Positions 49,414-58,773 are shown, counted from the stretch's first letter. The stretch is DNA of 64,000 nucleotides from Winslowiella toletana (GCF_032164335.1 NZ_CP134152.1:1488001-1552000), one strand, 5' to 3'. A program made the numbers and translations. The notes: a model not told the origin generated them from the sequence alone.

Positions 49414-52065
49414 ATGAGCAACGCGAAGGGATGCAAATTCTGCCGGCGCTACGGTTTACCCGTCTTGCCTGTTCGTCCGGCAGTCATGGAAAAAGGCGAC
49501 AGGCTGCCGACGCTGCCTGGCAGCATCACTGTGCCGGTGGCGGCGGAAGGCGAGGCCGACTACACCGCCCGGCTGATGCGGCAGGGCTATCTGTATATCC
49601 TGGCGGAACGCTCACAGCGCTGGATGAACTATTACGCCACCGGCGACGGTTATTTTTACCCGCTGCCGGAAGACGGCAGCGTACCGCCGCGCGTGGAAAG
49701 CGGGGAGATGAAACCCTGTATTACCCAGCCGGCAGAGCTGGCCACCGCGTCGCTGGTGACGCTGCCGGTAAAACCGCCGGGTATGCTGAACGGGGTGTAC
49801 TGGTTTGCCTGGTCAGAAGAGCAGTGGACGCCTGCAGTGCGCCGGCAGCATGAGGAGGCGACTTTCCGCCGCCGGTACATGCAGCCATTTGATATGGATG
49901 CGTGGCTTGCCAGGCACAGCGGACAGCAGGCGCTGCCGTTCAGCCAGCTCAGCAGCGTGGCGGAGTACAGCCCGGGGCTGAGCCGCAGCACCCTTAAACA
50001 CTGGACACCGTCACCCCTCAGGGCCGTTAGCCGGCATTCAGCAACCGACCTGCAGCAGGCCGCCGAGAGCCTGAGCGCCGGCAACGGCGCGATTCTGGTG
50101 CTTTCCGATCCGGTCGGGGTGGCGACGGAGATTTCGGCGCTGGCGCGCTACCGGATGCAGCAGGCCATTGCCACTAACCCGGCGCTGAGCCGGGGTATTG
50201 CGCTGCAGACGATGCTCGGCAGCGTTGAGCTGGCGATGCGCAATCATTTTTATCTGTCTGCAGAGACCGGCGACGCGCATTTTGAGCAGCAGATGCGCTA
50301 CGGCTGGGACAGCCCGGCGGGACCGCATTTTCCGGCCCCGGCCGTGGCCGACAGGATGCACGCGCTGAACGATGTCAGCCGGGATGACCGGGTGGACGAG
50401 GCGTGGCAGAGCGGTTACGAAAAATACATCGACCGGACGCAGGAGCAGGCGTTCAGCCAGACCCTGGAAGACTGGCTGACAGCGTACGACAATAGTTCAG
50501 TCATTCCCGTTACCCGGATGTACCTGGCCTGGCTGCAGGGGCCGGCGATGGCCGATTACTTTGTGCAGCATTTTGACCCGACCTGTGCGCACAGCGGCGG
50601 GCGCTATATCCAGACGGTGGCGAAAGTGCTGGCGGGGATGAGTGACAAAGGTGGGGTAATCACCCACATCGACCAGCAGCTGAATCAGGCCGCGCTGACC
50701 CCGGAAAACTTCCTGCAGCGGGCGGCATTCTTTAATCATGACGGGTGGATAGCGCAGGTAGATGCACAACTGAAAACCGGCGGGCCGGACTGGTGGCTGG
50801 GGATGAGCTGGGATCGCCTGGCAGACGGGGCCAAGGGATACAGCGGCAACTATGCCGGTGCCATTCTGACGGGGCTGGAAAAGCTCAGCCTGCTGTGGTC
50901 TGAGGCGATGATGAAATCGGTGGACCTGATGGTGAAGGGTACGCCGGTGCGCTTTGCCATCGGGATGCTGGCGATGCAGGGCAAGGCGTTCTCGGCGGTC
51001 AGCGTGATGCCGGGGACGAAAAACTTTGTCGGGGCCATGACCCGGGGAATGGCCGGGATGCTGGAGATGAGCGGAAAAAGCGGCGGCCAGCTGTATACCG
51101 CGATGCGTAAGCTGGCTGAGCGGCTGGTGAAAGAATTGCCGGAGAGCGCGGGTGGGCAGATACAGCTGCCGCGCATCCTGGATGTGGCGGCGGCGAAAGC
51201 GCTGGCAGCCCTGCCGGTTAAAGAACGGCTGGCGAAGCTCAGTACGGTGATGCTCACGGAGGATGAACTGGCGCGGATGCTGTTCCCGACTTCACTGAAT
51301 GCATCGGTGGCGAAGCTGAGTGGGATGAAACCCGGTACGCTGGCGACGGAGATGGCGGCGAAAGGCATGACGTTTGGCGGGACGGTGTTTTCGGCGTACT
51401 TCCAGTGGATGGTGCTGAGCTATGGTCTGAAAAATAGCGGCCTGCCGGTTGAAGGGAAGGCTGCGACGGTGTTCGGGGCCAATGCCGGCATGGCGGTGGC
51501 GTCAACGGCGGAGGCGCTGAAACTGGCGATGACGCCGCTGATGAGGCTGGAGCTGCCTTCGGTCATATCGCTGGTCAGGAACGGCGCGATGAGGGTTGTG
51601 GGGGCGGGTATCTGGGGCTGGACAGGGTATAGTGGCGGTGTAATTTATTCCGGTATTGAATTTTGGAATGGATTGTCTGATGCCTTCGAAGGAAAAGTCG
51701 GCACTGGCCTGGGGCATTTGATTAATTCCGCGGGGGTCGGGATGATGACCGTTGGTGGAGGCAGCAGAATATCTGTAGCGCTCCTCACCTCATTGTTTGG
51801 CGTATCGCGGGCCACTCTGGCCGGCTCTCAACTGGCGGCGTTTCTGCTGGGACCTGCGGGGATTTTTGTCGGGATGCTGCTGGCTCTGGGGGCGGGAGCC
51901 TGGCTGTTAATCCACAGCCGCAATAATATACAGAGCTGGCTGCTCAGCACGCAGTGGCGGCGGGTGCCGCCGGGCGAGAGTGATATTCCGGCTATTTATC
52001 CGGACGCCCGTATGGAAAAAGACGGCTATATGGCCCTCACCGCACAGGGGGCCGCACATGTTTAA
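49414..52065 (+). CDS. T6SS effector, BTH_I2691-type N terminus, putative pore-forming toxin (full length)
   Basis: An 883-residue protein. The start MSNAKGCKFCRRYGLPVLPV and the following MRQGYLYILAERSQRWMNYY match the N-terminal module of the BTH_I2691/VasX-like type VI effectors (Cys7 and Cys10 conserved). The middle is soluble and helical. The last 370 residues are rich in Gly/Ala hydrophobic segments: FGGTVFSAYFQWMVLSYGL (~651), GAGIWGWTGYSGGVIYSG (~730), then the segment from Met777 (MMTVGGGSRISVALLTSL) to GPAGIFVGMLLALGAGAWLL, as in colicin-like pore formers. It overlaps the immunity gene by 8 bases (ATGTTTAA). No hcp, vgrG or tss gene is in the window, so delivery is inferred from the N terminus. 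Family names are from memory. Confidence 0.82.
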   Translation: MSNAKGCKFCRRYGLPVLPVRPAVMEKGDRLPTLPGSITVPVAAEGEADYTARLMRQGYLYILAERSQRWMNYYATGDGYFYPLPEDGSVPPRVESGEMKPCITQPAELATASLVTLPVKPPGMLNGVYWFAWSEEQWTPAVRRQHEEATFRRRYMQPFDMDAWLARHSGQQALPFSQLSSVAEYSPGLSRSTLKHWTPSPLRAVSRHSATDLQQAAESLSAGNGAILVLSDPVGVATEISALARYRMQQAIATNPALSRGIALQTMLGSVELAMRNHFYLSAETGDAHFEQQMRYGWDSPAGPHFPAPAVADRMHALNDVSRDDRVDEAWQSGYEKYIDRTQEQAFSQTLEDWLTAYDNSSVIPVTRMYLAWLQGPAMADYFVQHFDPTCAHSGGRYIQTVAKVLAGMSDKGGVITHIDQQLNQAALTPENFLQRAAFFNHDGWIAQVDAQLKTGGPDWWLGMSWDRLADGAKGYSGNYAGAILTGLEKLSLLWSEAMMKSVDLMVKGTPVRFAIGMLAMQGKAFSAVSVMPGTKNFVGAMTRGMAGMLEMSGKSGGQLYTAMRKLAERLVKELPESAGGQIQLPRILDVAAAKALAALPVKERLAKLSTVMLTEDELARMLFPTSLNASVAKLSGMKPGTLATEMAAKGMTFGGTVFSAYFQWMVLSYGLKNSGLPVEGKAATVFGANAGMAVASTAEALKLAMTPLMRLELPSVISLVRNGAMRVVGAGIWGWTGYSGGVIYSGIEFWNGLSDAFEGKVGTGLGHLINSAGVGMMTVGGGSRISVALLTSLFGVSRATLAGSQLAAFLLGPAGIFVGMLLALGAGAWLLIHSRNNIQSWLLSTQWRRVPPGESDIPAIYPDARMEKDGYMALTAQGAAHV

Positions 52066-53152
52066 TCCCTTTAAACGATTCCCTGCCGACCCGTCAACGC
52101 GGTTTTACACCGGGTTTCTCCGGCTGAGTGATAAAGGCGTCTCTCGAGTTTATTCGCAGCAGACAGGCGACCCGGATGTGAAAGGGATTTATGGGTTCGA
52201 CAGCGTGGTCCGGCTGAACTCGACTTATCTGGAGCTGGTTGACCGTTATTACAACTGGCGCGGTACGAAGACGTTGGCAGGGACCTTCTTTTTTTGCATG
52301 TTCTTTGGTTTGTTTTGTTACGGCACCATCGGAGCTGTGCTGGGATGGGGGGGATACAGTTTTGGCATCTGGTTTGCGGCTATTTTAACGTGGGTTATTA
52401 CATTGCCGCTCTCTCTACTCACATACCGAATGATGACTTCTGAGGCGTTGTTAAGCACCTACTATCCGATCCGCTTTAACCGTAAAAACGGGATGGTGTA
52501 TGTCTACCGATCCTGTGGGACGGTTTTGTCTGTGCCGTGGAGAGATATTCACTTTGTTCTGACCAGTGGAAAGGTATCCCCTACCACCACTGAATGGACC
52601 ATTATCGGATGTGTTACGGAGGACGACGGAGATACGGTAGCGGAGGCGATCCCTCTTCCAGTCAATTTAAACTTGGATCCCGAAGACCTGACCATGTACT
52701 GGGAGTTTATCCGCTGCTATATGGAGGAGGGCGATGAGTACCTCCCGGACCTGGTGGACACCATTCCCTGGTGCCCGCCGGTGGAAAAACAGAAGGAAGG
52801 CTGGCTGTTCGGGCTGCTCTACCTCAGCAAGCAGTTGTTCGGGCGGCTCGGTCTGATTGTGAATGCGCTGCAGCTGCCCATTTTCTTCGTGATCAGCTTT
52901 CCGCGCTGGCTGGTGATGGCGACCAGTAAAATTCCGGCATGGCCGGCGGAGGTGGTTGCGGCCTGTCAGCCGGCTGCAGACGATCCGGTGAATAAGGGGG
53001 CGGAGAATAACCCGCCGCAGGTCTGGCGGCCGATGCTGGGGCTACAGGGTAAAACGCGCTATGCACAAAGCTTTGCCCGGGAGCGCGAGGCGATGGACCG
53101 GATTACCGCCCGCCTGAGAGCCAAATATGGTGGGCAGGAGAGCGCAGACTGA
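52058..53152 (+). CDS. Probable immunity protein, DUF6708-like, unit 1
   Basis: A 364-residue membrane protein starting MFNPFKRFPADPSTRFYTGF. Two helices near residues 70-125 (TLAGTFFFCMFFGLFCYGTI; FAAILTWVITLPLSLLTYRM), a central domain with YPIRFNRKNGMVYVYRS and VPWRDIHFVL, and a hydrophobic LGLIVNALQLPIFFVISFP near 270-290. It overlaps the effector gene by 8 bases, so it is co-translated. A membrane-bound partner of a pore-forming toxin fits an immunity role; the function is inferred. The frame is open further upstream (51980) but within the effector gene. Confidence 0.75.
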   Translation: MFNPFKRFPADPSTRFYTGFLRLSDKGVSRVYSQQTGDPDVKGIYGFDSVVRLNSTYLELVDRYYNWRGTKTLAGTFFFCMFFGLFCYGTIGAVLGWGGYSFGIWFAAILTWVITLPLSLLTYRMMTSEALLSTYYPIRFNRKNGMVYVYRSCGTVLSVPWRDIHFVLTSGKVSPTTTEWTIIGCVTEDDGDTVAEAIPLPVNLNLDPEDLTMYWEFIRCYMEEGDEYLPDLVDTIPWCPPVEKQKEGWLFGLLYLSKQLFGRLGLIVNALQLPIFFVISFPRWLVMATSKIPAWPAEVVAACQPAADDPVNKGAENNPPQVWRPMLGLQGKTRYAQSFAREREAMDRITARLRAKYGGQESAD

Positions 53153-53174
53153 AAGGTTTCCCGGTCACGAACCG

Positions 53175-53510
53175 AAAAGGATCTCCTCGAGATCCTTTTT
53201 CTTTGTGCGTAATCTCCTGCTCTGTAAACGAAAAAAGCTGGCAGGTGATTTTTCCGATGGACAGAAAATCCGGGCAGATTTTCTAGCCGAGGTAACTGGG
53301 TGTACCAGGCCGCAATTACCAAAACTGCTTTTCCGGTGCAGCTGTACTCCAGCCACAACTTCAGGACCTCTTTAGTACTCCTTAGTTGCACACCCCTGTT
53401 ACCAATGGCTGCTGCCACTGGCGCGTTGTCGTGCCTTACCGGGTTGGACTCAAGATGATAGTTACCGGAAAGGGCGCAGCAGTCGGACTGAACGATAGGG
53501 TCGTTCACCC
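53175..53510 (+). other. ColE1-type RNA I/RNA II-like segment, copy A
   Basis: Closely resembles the pBR322/ColE1 origin region as I know it. RNA II promoter TCGAGA (53187), 17 bases, TAATCT (53210), the same spacing and GCGTAATCT context as ColE1; TGTAAACGAAAAAA at the RNA II start; stem-loops AAAATC/GATTTT and GGTAACTGG...CCAG...TTACC in the places of RNA I loops; ACAACTTCAGGACCTCT; then CCTGTTACCAATGGCTGCTG, TTACCGGGTTGGACTCAAGA, TGATAGTTACCGG and GGCGCAGCAGTCGGACTGAA. The G6 run of pBR322 RNA II is replaced by GATAGGG, and homology stops near 53510, before where the replication start should be. The GGATCT/AGATCC hairpin at its left also resembles a terminator for the immunity gene. Confidence 0.82.
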
Positions 53511-53660
53511 GGCCGCTGTAAGCGTCACCTTCGCGCTCTGTCCCGCACCTGTCGCTGGATGCATCGCAGATGCCTTTGCGAGAAGGATTTTGTCCGTTTC
53601 TCTTTTCCGGAGGTCGTCAGTCCTTTGCCTCTCATCGTGTGCCTTCAGGTATCCAGTAAA

Positions 53661-53789
53661 TTTCGCTTATGTCATGCGTGGTGTATGATGAGGAGATAAC
53701 CACCATAAAAACAGGGGCATAGTTTCCGGTCAGCCGGTCAGCCGGTCAGCCGGTCAGCCTCTGCTGACAGGAAAAGGAACTGACTCATC
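53661..53789 (+). promoter_or_regulatory. Shared promoter and leader, unit 2
   Basis: TTTCGC, 17 bases, TATGAT at 53684. The leader carries extra copies of the 9-base CAGCCGGT-type repeat (GTCAGCCGGTCAGCCGGTCA) compared with other units. Bases 53511-53660, between the ColE1-like segment and this promoter, show no gene and are shared by all spacers. Confidence 0.5.
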
Positions 53790-54050
53790 ATGAGCAACGC
53801 GAAGGGATGCCAATTCTGCCGGCGCTACGGTTTACCCGTCTTACCGGTTCGTCCGGCAGTCATGGAAAAAGGCGACAGGCTGCCGACGCCGCCAGGCAGC
53901 ATCACTGTGGCGGTGGAAGGCGAGGCCGACTACGCCGCCCGGCTGATGCGGCAGGGCTATCTGTATATCCTGGCGGAACGCTCACAGCGCTGGATGAGCT
54001 ATTACGCCACCGGCGACGGTTATTTTTATCCGCTGCCGGTGTCTGGATGA
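53790..54050 (+). pseudogene. Effector N-terminal stub, unit 2
   Basis: 86 residues equal to effector residues 1-83 or so (MSNAKGCQFCRRYGLPVLPV ... GDGYFYPLP), then VSG and a TGA at a deletion junction. About 690 codons of the effector are missing. The stop overlaps the ATG of the C-terminal piece (ATGA). Promoter and ribosome site are intact, so a peptide could be made. Confidence 0.75.
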
Positions 54051-54370
54051 TGACCGTTGGTGGAGGCAGCAGAATATCCGTTGCGCTCCTCACCTCATTG
54101 TTTGGCGTATCGCGGGCCACTCTGGCCGGCTTCCAACTGGCGGCGTTTCTGCTGGGACCAGCGGGGATTTTTGTCAGGATGCTGCTGGCTCTGGGGGCCG
54201 GAGCCTGGCTGTTAATCCACAGCCGCAATAATATACAGAGCTGGCTGCTCAGCACGCAGTGGCGGCGGGTGCCGCCGGGCGAGAGCGATATTCCGGCTAT
54301 CTATCCGGATGCACGTATGGAAAAGGATGGCTATATGAGTCTGATCCCAAAGGGAGGCGCACATGTTTAA
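54047..54370 (+). pseudogene. Effector C-terminal piece, unit 2
   Basis: 107 residues equal to effector residues 777-883, from MMTVGGGSRISVALLTSLFG. The ATG at 54047 overlaps the stub stop by 4 bases, the layout of coupled translation, and the piece overlaps the immunity gene by 8 bases. It keeps two hydrophobic stretches. The same frame is also open back to an ATG at 53807, across the stub in another reading frame. Confidence 0.65.
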
Positions 54371-55457
54371 TCCTTTTAAGCGGCTGCCTGGAGACCCGTC
54401 AAAACGGTTCAATGCGCCTTTTTTAAATCTGAGTGATAATAGTATATCCCGGATTTATTCGCAGCAGACAGGCGACCCGGATGTGAAAGGGATTTACGGG
54501 TTCGACAGCGTGGTGCGGCTGAACTCGACCTATCTGGAGCTGGTTGACCGTTCTTACAACTGGCGCGGAACGTGGACGCTGGCCGGGGCTTTCTTTTTTT
54601 GTCTGATATTTATAGGCACCTTTCTCTCATTGATAGTTCCTATGCTCTGGGAGGGCGGGTATCCGCTTCAGACTTGGATATATTTGATTGTGGTCTGGTG
54701 CTTAATATCACTTCCGCTCTCTTGGGTGACATATCGATTAATGACCTCTGAGATATTTTTCAGCACCTACTATCCGATCCGTTTTAACCGTAAAAACGGG
54801 ATGATGTATGTGTATCAGTCAGGTGGAACGGTGCTGTCCGTTCCGTGGCGGGATATCCACTTTGTTCTGTGTTCAGCAAAAATGCCATTATCAACGCAGT
54901 GGACCATTGTGGGGTGTACTACGGAAGAAGACGGGGACACGGTAGCGGAAACTATTCCCCTTCCGATTGATTTGAGCCAGGGCCCTGAGGTCATACTCAT
55001 GTACTGGGAGTTTATCCGCTGTTATATGGAAGAGGGGGATGAGTACCTCCCGGACCTGGTGGACACCATTCCCTGGTGCCCGCCGGTGGAAAAACAAAAG
55101 GAAGGCTGGCTGTTCGGTCTGCTCTACCTCAGCAAGCAGTTGTTCGGGCGGCTCGGTCTGATTGTGAATGCGCTGCAGCTGCCCATTTTCTTCGTGATCA
55201 GCTTTCCGCGCTGGCTGGTGATGGCGACCAGTAAAATTCCGGCATGGCCGGCGGAGGTGGTTGCGGCCTGTCAGCCGGCTGCAGACGATCCGGTGAATAA
55301 GGGGGCGGAGAATAACCCGCCGCAGGTCTGGCGGCCGATGCTGGGGCTTCAGGGGAAAGCTCGCTACGCGCAAAGCTTTGCCCGGGAGCGCGAGGCGATG
55401 GACCGGATTACCGCCCGCCTGAGAGCCAAATATGGTGGGCAGGAGAGCGCAGACTGA
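54363..55457 (+). CDS. Probable immunity protein, DUF6708-like, unit 2
   Basis: 364 residues. The N-terminal segment (APFLNLSDNSISRIYSQQ) and membrane region (IFIGTFLSLIVPMLWEGGYP, TWIYLIVVWCLISLPLSWVT) differ strongly from unit 1, as does CSAKMPLSTQWTIVGCTTEE; the rest, especially residues 215-364, is nearly identical. This suggests a different specificity built on the same frame. Confidence 0.72.
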   Translation: MFNPFKRLPGDPSKRFNAPFLNLSDNSISRIYSQQTGDPDVKGIYGFDSVVRLNSTYLELVDRSYNWRGTWTLAGAFFFCLIFIGTFLSLIVPMLWEGGYPLQTWIYLIVVWCLISLPLSWVTYRLMTSEIFFSTYYPIRFNRKNGMMYVYQSGGTVLSVPWRDIHFVLCSAKMPLSTQWTIVGCTTEEDGDTVAETIPLPIDLSQGPEVILMYWEFIRCYMEEGDEYLPDLVDTIPWCPPVEKQKEGWLFGLLYLSKQLFGRLGLIVNALQLPIFFVISFPRWLVMATSKIPAWPAEVVAACQPAADDPVNKGAENNPPQVWRPMLGLQGKARYAQSFAREREAMDRITARLRAKYGGQESAD

Positions 55458-55479
55458 CGGCATACCAGGTCACGAGCCG

Positions 55480-55814
55480 AAAAAGGATCTCCTCGAGATC
55501 CTTCTTCTTTGTGCGTAATCTCCTGCTCTGTAAACGAAAAAAACTGGCAGGTGATTTTTCCGATGGACAGAAAATCCAGGCAGATTTTCTAACCGAGGTA
55601 ACTGGGTGTACAAGGCCGCAATTACCAAAACTGCTCTTCCGGTGCAGCTGTACTCCAGCCACAACTTCAGGACCTCTTTAGTACTCCTTAGTTGCACCCC
55701 CCTGTTACCAATGGCTGCTGCTACTGGCGCGTTGTCGTGCCTTACCGGGTTGGACTCAAGATGATAGTTACCGGAACGGGCGCAGCAGTCGGACTAAACG
55801 ATGGGTTCGTTCAC
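55480..55814 (+). other. ColE1-type RNA I/RNA II-like segment, copy B
   Basis: Same layout as copy A: TCGAGA at 55493, 17 bases, TAATCT at 55516. It has GAACGGGCGCAGCAGTCGGA and ACGATGGGTTCGTTCAC, slightly closer to pBR322 (GGGGGGTTCGTGCAC) than copy A. The loop region has CCAGGCAGATTTTC for CCGGGCAGATTTTC. Confidence 0.8.
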
Positions 55815-55975
55815 CCGGCCGCTGTAAGCGTCACCTTCGCGCTCTGTCCCGCACCTGTCGCTGGATGCACCGCAGGTGCCTTTGCGAAAAGAATTTTGTC
55901 CGTTTCTCTTTTCCGGAGGTCGTCAGTCCTTTGCCTCTCATCGTGTGCCTCAGGGACAGTCAGGTATTCAGTAAA

Positions 55976-56088
55976 TTTCGCTTATGTCATGCGTGGTGTA
56001 TGATGAGGAGATAACCACCATAAAAACAGGGGCATGGTTTCCGGTCAGCCGGTCAGCCTCTCCTGACAGGAAAAGGAACTGACTCATC
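55976..56088 (+). promoter_or_regulatory. Shared promoter and leader, unit 3
   Basis: TTTCGC, 17 bases, TATGAT at 55999; leader as in unit 1, ending AGGAAAAGGAACTGACTCAT before the ATG. Confidence 0.5.
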
Positions 56089-56355
56089 ATGAGCAACGCG
56101 AAGGGATGCCAATTCTGCCGGCGCTACGGTTTACCCGTCTTGCCTGTTCGTCCGGCAGTCATGGAAAAAGGCGACAGGCTGCCGACGCCGCCTGGCAGCA
56201 TCACTGTGCCGGTGGCGGCGGAAGGCGAGGCCGACTACACCGCCCGGCTGATGCGGCAGGGCTATCTGTATATCCTGGCGGAACGCTCACAGCGCTGGAT
56301 GAACTGTTACGCCACCGGCGACGGTTATTTTTATCCGCTGCCGGTGTCTGGATGA
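56089..56355 (+). pseudogene. Effector N-terminal stub, unit 3
   Basis: 88 residues, with the VPVAAEGEADYTARL form of unit 1 (two residues more than units 2 and 5), then the same VSG-stop junction. One change to Cys (RWMNCYATGDG). Confidence 0.75.
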
Positions 56356-56675
56356 TGACCGTTGGTGGAGGCAGCAGAATATCCGTTGCGCTCCTCACCT
56401 CATTGTTTGGCGTATCGCGGGCCACTCTGGCCGGCTTCCAACTGGCGGCGTTTCTGCTGGGACCTGCGGGGATATTTGTCGGGATGCTGCTGGTTTTGGG
56501 GGCGGGAGCCTGGCTGTTAAGCCATACCCGGAACGACATACAGAACTGGCTGCTTAGCACGCAGTGGCGGCGGGTGCCGCCGGGGGAGAGTGATATCCCG
56601 GCTATCTATCCGGATGCACGTATGGAAAAGGACGGCTATATGGCCCTGAACGCACAGGGAGCGGCACATGTTTAA
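56352..56675 (+). pseudogene. Effector C-terminal piece, unit 3
   Basis: 107 residues from MMTVGGGSRISV; ATGA overlap with the stub and 8-base overlap with the immunity gene. Carries LSHTRNDIQNWLLSTQWRR instead of LIHSRNNIQSWLLSTQWRR, a second sequence type. Confidence 0.65.
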
Positions 56676-57783
56676 TCCTTTTAAGCGACTCCCTGTCGAC
56701 CCATCCTCAGGGCGGTTCTATAAGGGGTTTCTTCGTCTGAGTGATAAAGGGGGGCAGTTTGGATATAAAGGCGTTTCCCGGATTTATTCGCAGGAAAAAG
56801 GCGACCCGAATGTGAAAGGTATTTCTGGGTTTGACAGCGTGGTCCGGCTGAACTCGACCTATCTGGAGCTGGTTGACCAGTCCTACAACTGGCGTGGAAC
56901 GTGGACGCTGGCCGGGGTAATCTTTTTTTGTATGTTCTTTGGTTTGTTTTGCTACAGCTTCATTGGAGTGATGATGGGATGGGGGGGGTACAGTTTTGGT
57001 TTCTGGTTTGGAACCCTTTTAATCTGGGCTATCACATTGCCGCTCTCTCTACTCACATATCGAATGATGACCTCTGAGGTTTTTTTCAGTACCTACTATC
57101 CGATCCGATTTAACCGTAAAAATGGGATGGTGTATGTGTATCAGTCCGGTGGAACGGTGCTGTTTGTACCGTGGAGGGATATCCACTTTGTCCTGACTTC
57201 AGCAAAGATGGGGTCCTCAACACAATGGACCATTGTGGGGTGCACCACGGAAGAGGACGGGGACACGGTCGCGAAGGCGATTCCCCTCCCGATTGATTTG
57301 AGCCAGGGCCCTGAGGTCATCCTCATGTACTGGGAATTTATCCGCTGTTATATGGAAGAGGGGGATGAGTACCTCCCGGACCTGGTGGACACCATTCCCT
57401 GGTGCCCGCCGGTCGAAAAACAGAAGGAAGGCTGGCTGTTCGGGCTGCTCTATCTCAGTAAGCAGTTGTTCGGGCGGCTCGGTCTGATTGTGAATGCGCT
57501 GCAGTTGCCCATTTTCTTCGTGATTAGTTTTCCACGCTGGCTGGTTATGGCTACCTGTAACATTCCGGTGTGGCCGGCGGAGGTGGTTTCAGCCTGTCAG
57601 CCGGCAGAAAACGATCCGGTCAATATAGGGGCGGAGAATAACCCGCCGCAGGTCTGGCGGCCGATGCTGGGGCTGCAGGGGAAAACGCGCTATGCACAAA
57701 GTTTTGCCAGAGAGCGTGAGGCGATGGACCGGATCATCGCCCGGCTGAAAGTCAAATATGGCGGGCAGGAGAGCACAGACTGA
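56668..57783 (+). CDS. Probable immunity protein, DUF6708-like, unit 3
   Basis: 371 residues, longer by a 7-residue insertion near position 30 (DKGGQFGYKGVSRIYSQEK). The membrane region (FGLFCYSFIGVMMGWGGYSF, FGTLLIWAITLPLSLLTYRM) is of the unit 1/5 type, while the TSAKMGSSTQWTIVGCTTEE segment is of the unit 2/4 type, so it is a mosaic. The C terminus is the most diverged of the five (ATCNIPVWPAEVVSACQPAE). Confidence 0.72.
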   Translation: MFNPFKRLPVDPSSGRFYKGFLRLSDKGGQFGYKGVSRIYSQEKGDPNVKGISGFDSVVRLNSTYLELVDQSYNWRGTWTLAGVIFFCMFFGLFCYSFIGVMMGWGGYSFGFWFGTLLIWAITLPLSLLTYRMMTSEVFFSTYYPIRFNRKNGMVYVYQSGGTVLFVPWRDIHFVLTSAKMGSSTQWTIVGCTTEEDGDTVAKAIPLPIDLSQGPEVILMYWEFIRCYMEEGDEYLPDLVDTIPWCPPVEKQKEGWLFGLLYLSKQLFGRLGLIVNALQLPIFFVISFPRWLVMATCNIPVWPAEVVSACQPAENDPVNIGAENNPPQVWRPMLGLQGKTRYAQSFAREREAMDRIIARLKVKYGGQESTD

Positions 57784-57805
57784 CGGTATACCGGGTCACG
57801 AACCG

Positions 57806-58139
57806 AAAAGGATCTCCTCGAGATCCTTTTTCTTTGTGCGTAATCTCCTGCTCTGTAAACGAAAAAAGCTGGCAGGTGATTTTTCCGATGGACAGAAAAT
57901 CCGGGCAGATTTTCTAACCGAAGTAACTGGGTGTACCAGGCCGCAATTACCAAAACTGCTTTTCCGGTGCAGCTGTACTCCAGCCACAACTTCAGGACCT
58001 CTTTAGTACTCCTTAGTTGCACACCCCTGTTACCAATGGCTGCTGCCACTGGCGCGTTGTCGTGCCTTTCCGGGTTGAACTCAAGATGATAGTTACCGGA
58101 AAGGGCGCAGCAGTCGGACTGAACGATAGGGTCGTTCAC
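57806..58139 (+). other. ColE1-type RNA I/RNA II-like segment, copy C
   Basis: TCGAGA at 57818, 17 bases, TAATCT at 57841; otherwise as copy A, with TTTCCGGGTTGAACTCAAGA in place of TTACCGGGTTGGACTCAAGA. Confidence 0.8.
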
Positions 58140-58300
58140 CCGGCCGCTGTAAGCGTCACCTTCGCGCTCTGTCCCGCACCTGTCGCTGGATGCATCGCAG
58201 GTGCCTTTGCGAGAAGGATTTTGTCCGTTTCTCTTTTCCGGAGGTCGTCAGTCCTTTGCCTCTCATCGTGTGTCTCAGGGACAGTCAGGTATCGAGTAAA

Positions 58301-58413
58301 TTTCGCTTATGTCATGCGTGGTGTATGATGAGAAGATAACCACCATAAAAACAGGGGCATAGTTTCCGGTCAGCCGGTCAGCCTCTGCTGACAGGAAAAG
58401 GAACTGACTCATC
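58301..58413 (+). promoter_or_regulatory. Shared promoter and leader, unit 4
   Basis: TTTCGC, 17 bases, TATGAT at 58324. Confidence 0.5.
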
Positions 58414-58773
58414 ATGAGCAACGCGAAGGGATGCCAATTCTGCCGGCGCTACGGTTTATCCGTCTTACCGGTTCGTCCGGCAGTCATGGAAAAAGGCGAC
58501 AGGCTGCCGACGCCGCCAGGCAGCATCACTGTGGCGGTGGAAGGCGAGGCCGACTACACCGCCCGGCTGATGCGGCAGGGCTATCTGTATATCCTGGCGG
58601 AACGCTCACAGCGCTGGATGAACTATTACGCCACCGGCGACGGTTATTTTTATCCGCTGCCGGAAGGCGGCAGCGTACCACCGCGCGTGGAAAGTGGGGA
58701 GATGAAATCCTGTATCACCCAGCCGGCAGAGCTGGCCACCGCGTCGCTGGTGACGCTGCCGGTGTCTGGATGA
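58414..58773 (+). pseudogene. Effector N-terminal stub, unit 4 (longer form)
   Basis: 119 residues: continues past GYFYPLP into EGGSVPPRVESGEMKSCITQ and LATASLVTLP before the same VSG-stop junction. The extra 99 bases lie between two copies of CGCTGCCGG, and their loss would give exactly the junction of units 2, 3 and 5, so this looks like the older form. Confidence 0.75.

Noticed and set aside
49119-49436. 105-codon minus-strand frame over the start of the first effector
   Set aside because: Its first part is antisense to the conserved leader and start of the effector; the rest has no family. Kept only as a note on the junction.
53059-53508. Minus-strand frames of about 150 codons recurring in each spacer (also 55408-55697, 57690-58139, 62209-62675)
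   Set aside because: They run across the end of the immunity gene and the ColE1-like RNA region; repeated only because the DNA is repeated, with no recognisable protein.
53175-53510. Cloning-vector contamination as the source of the ColE1-like sequence
   Set aside because: The segment differs from pBR322/pUC at many positions, occurs five times in slightly different forms, and is embedded in natural genes.
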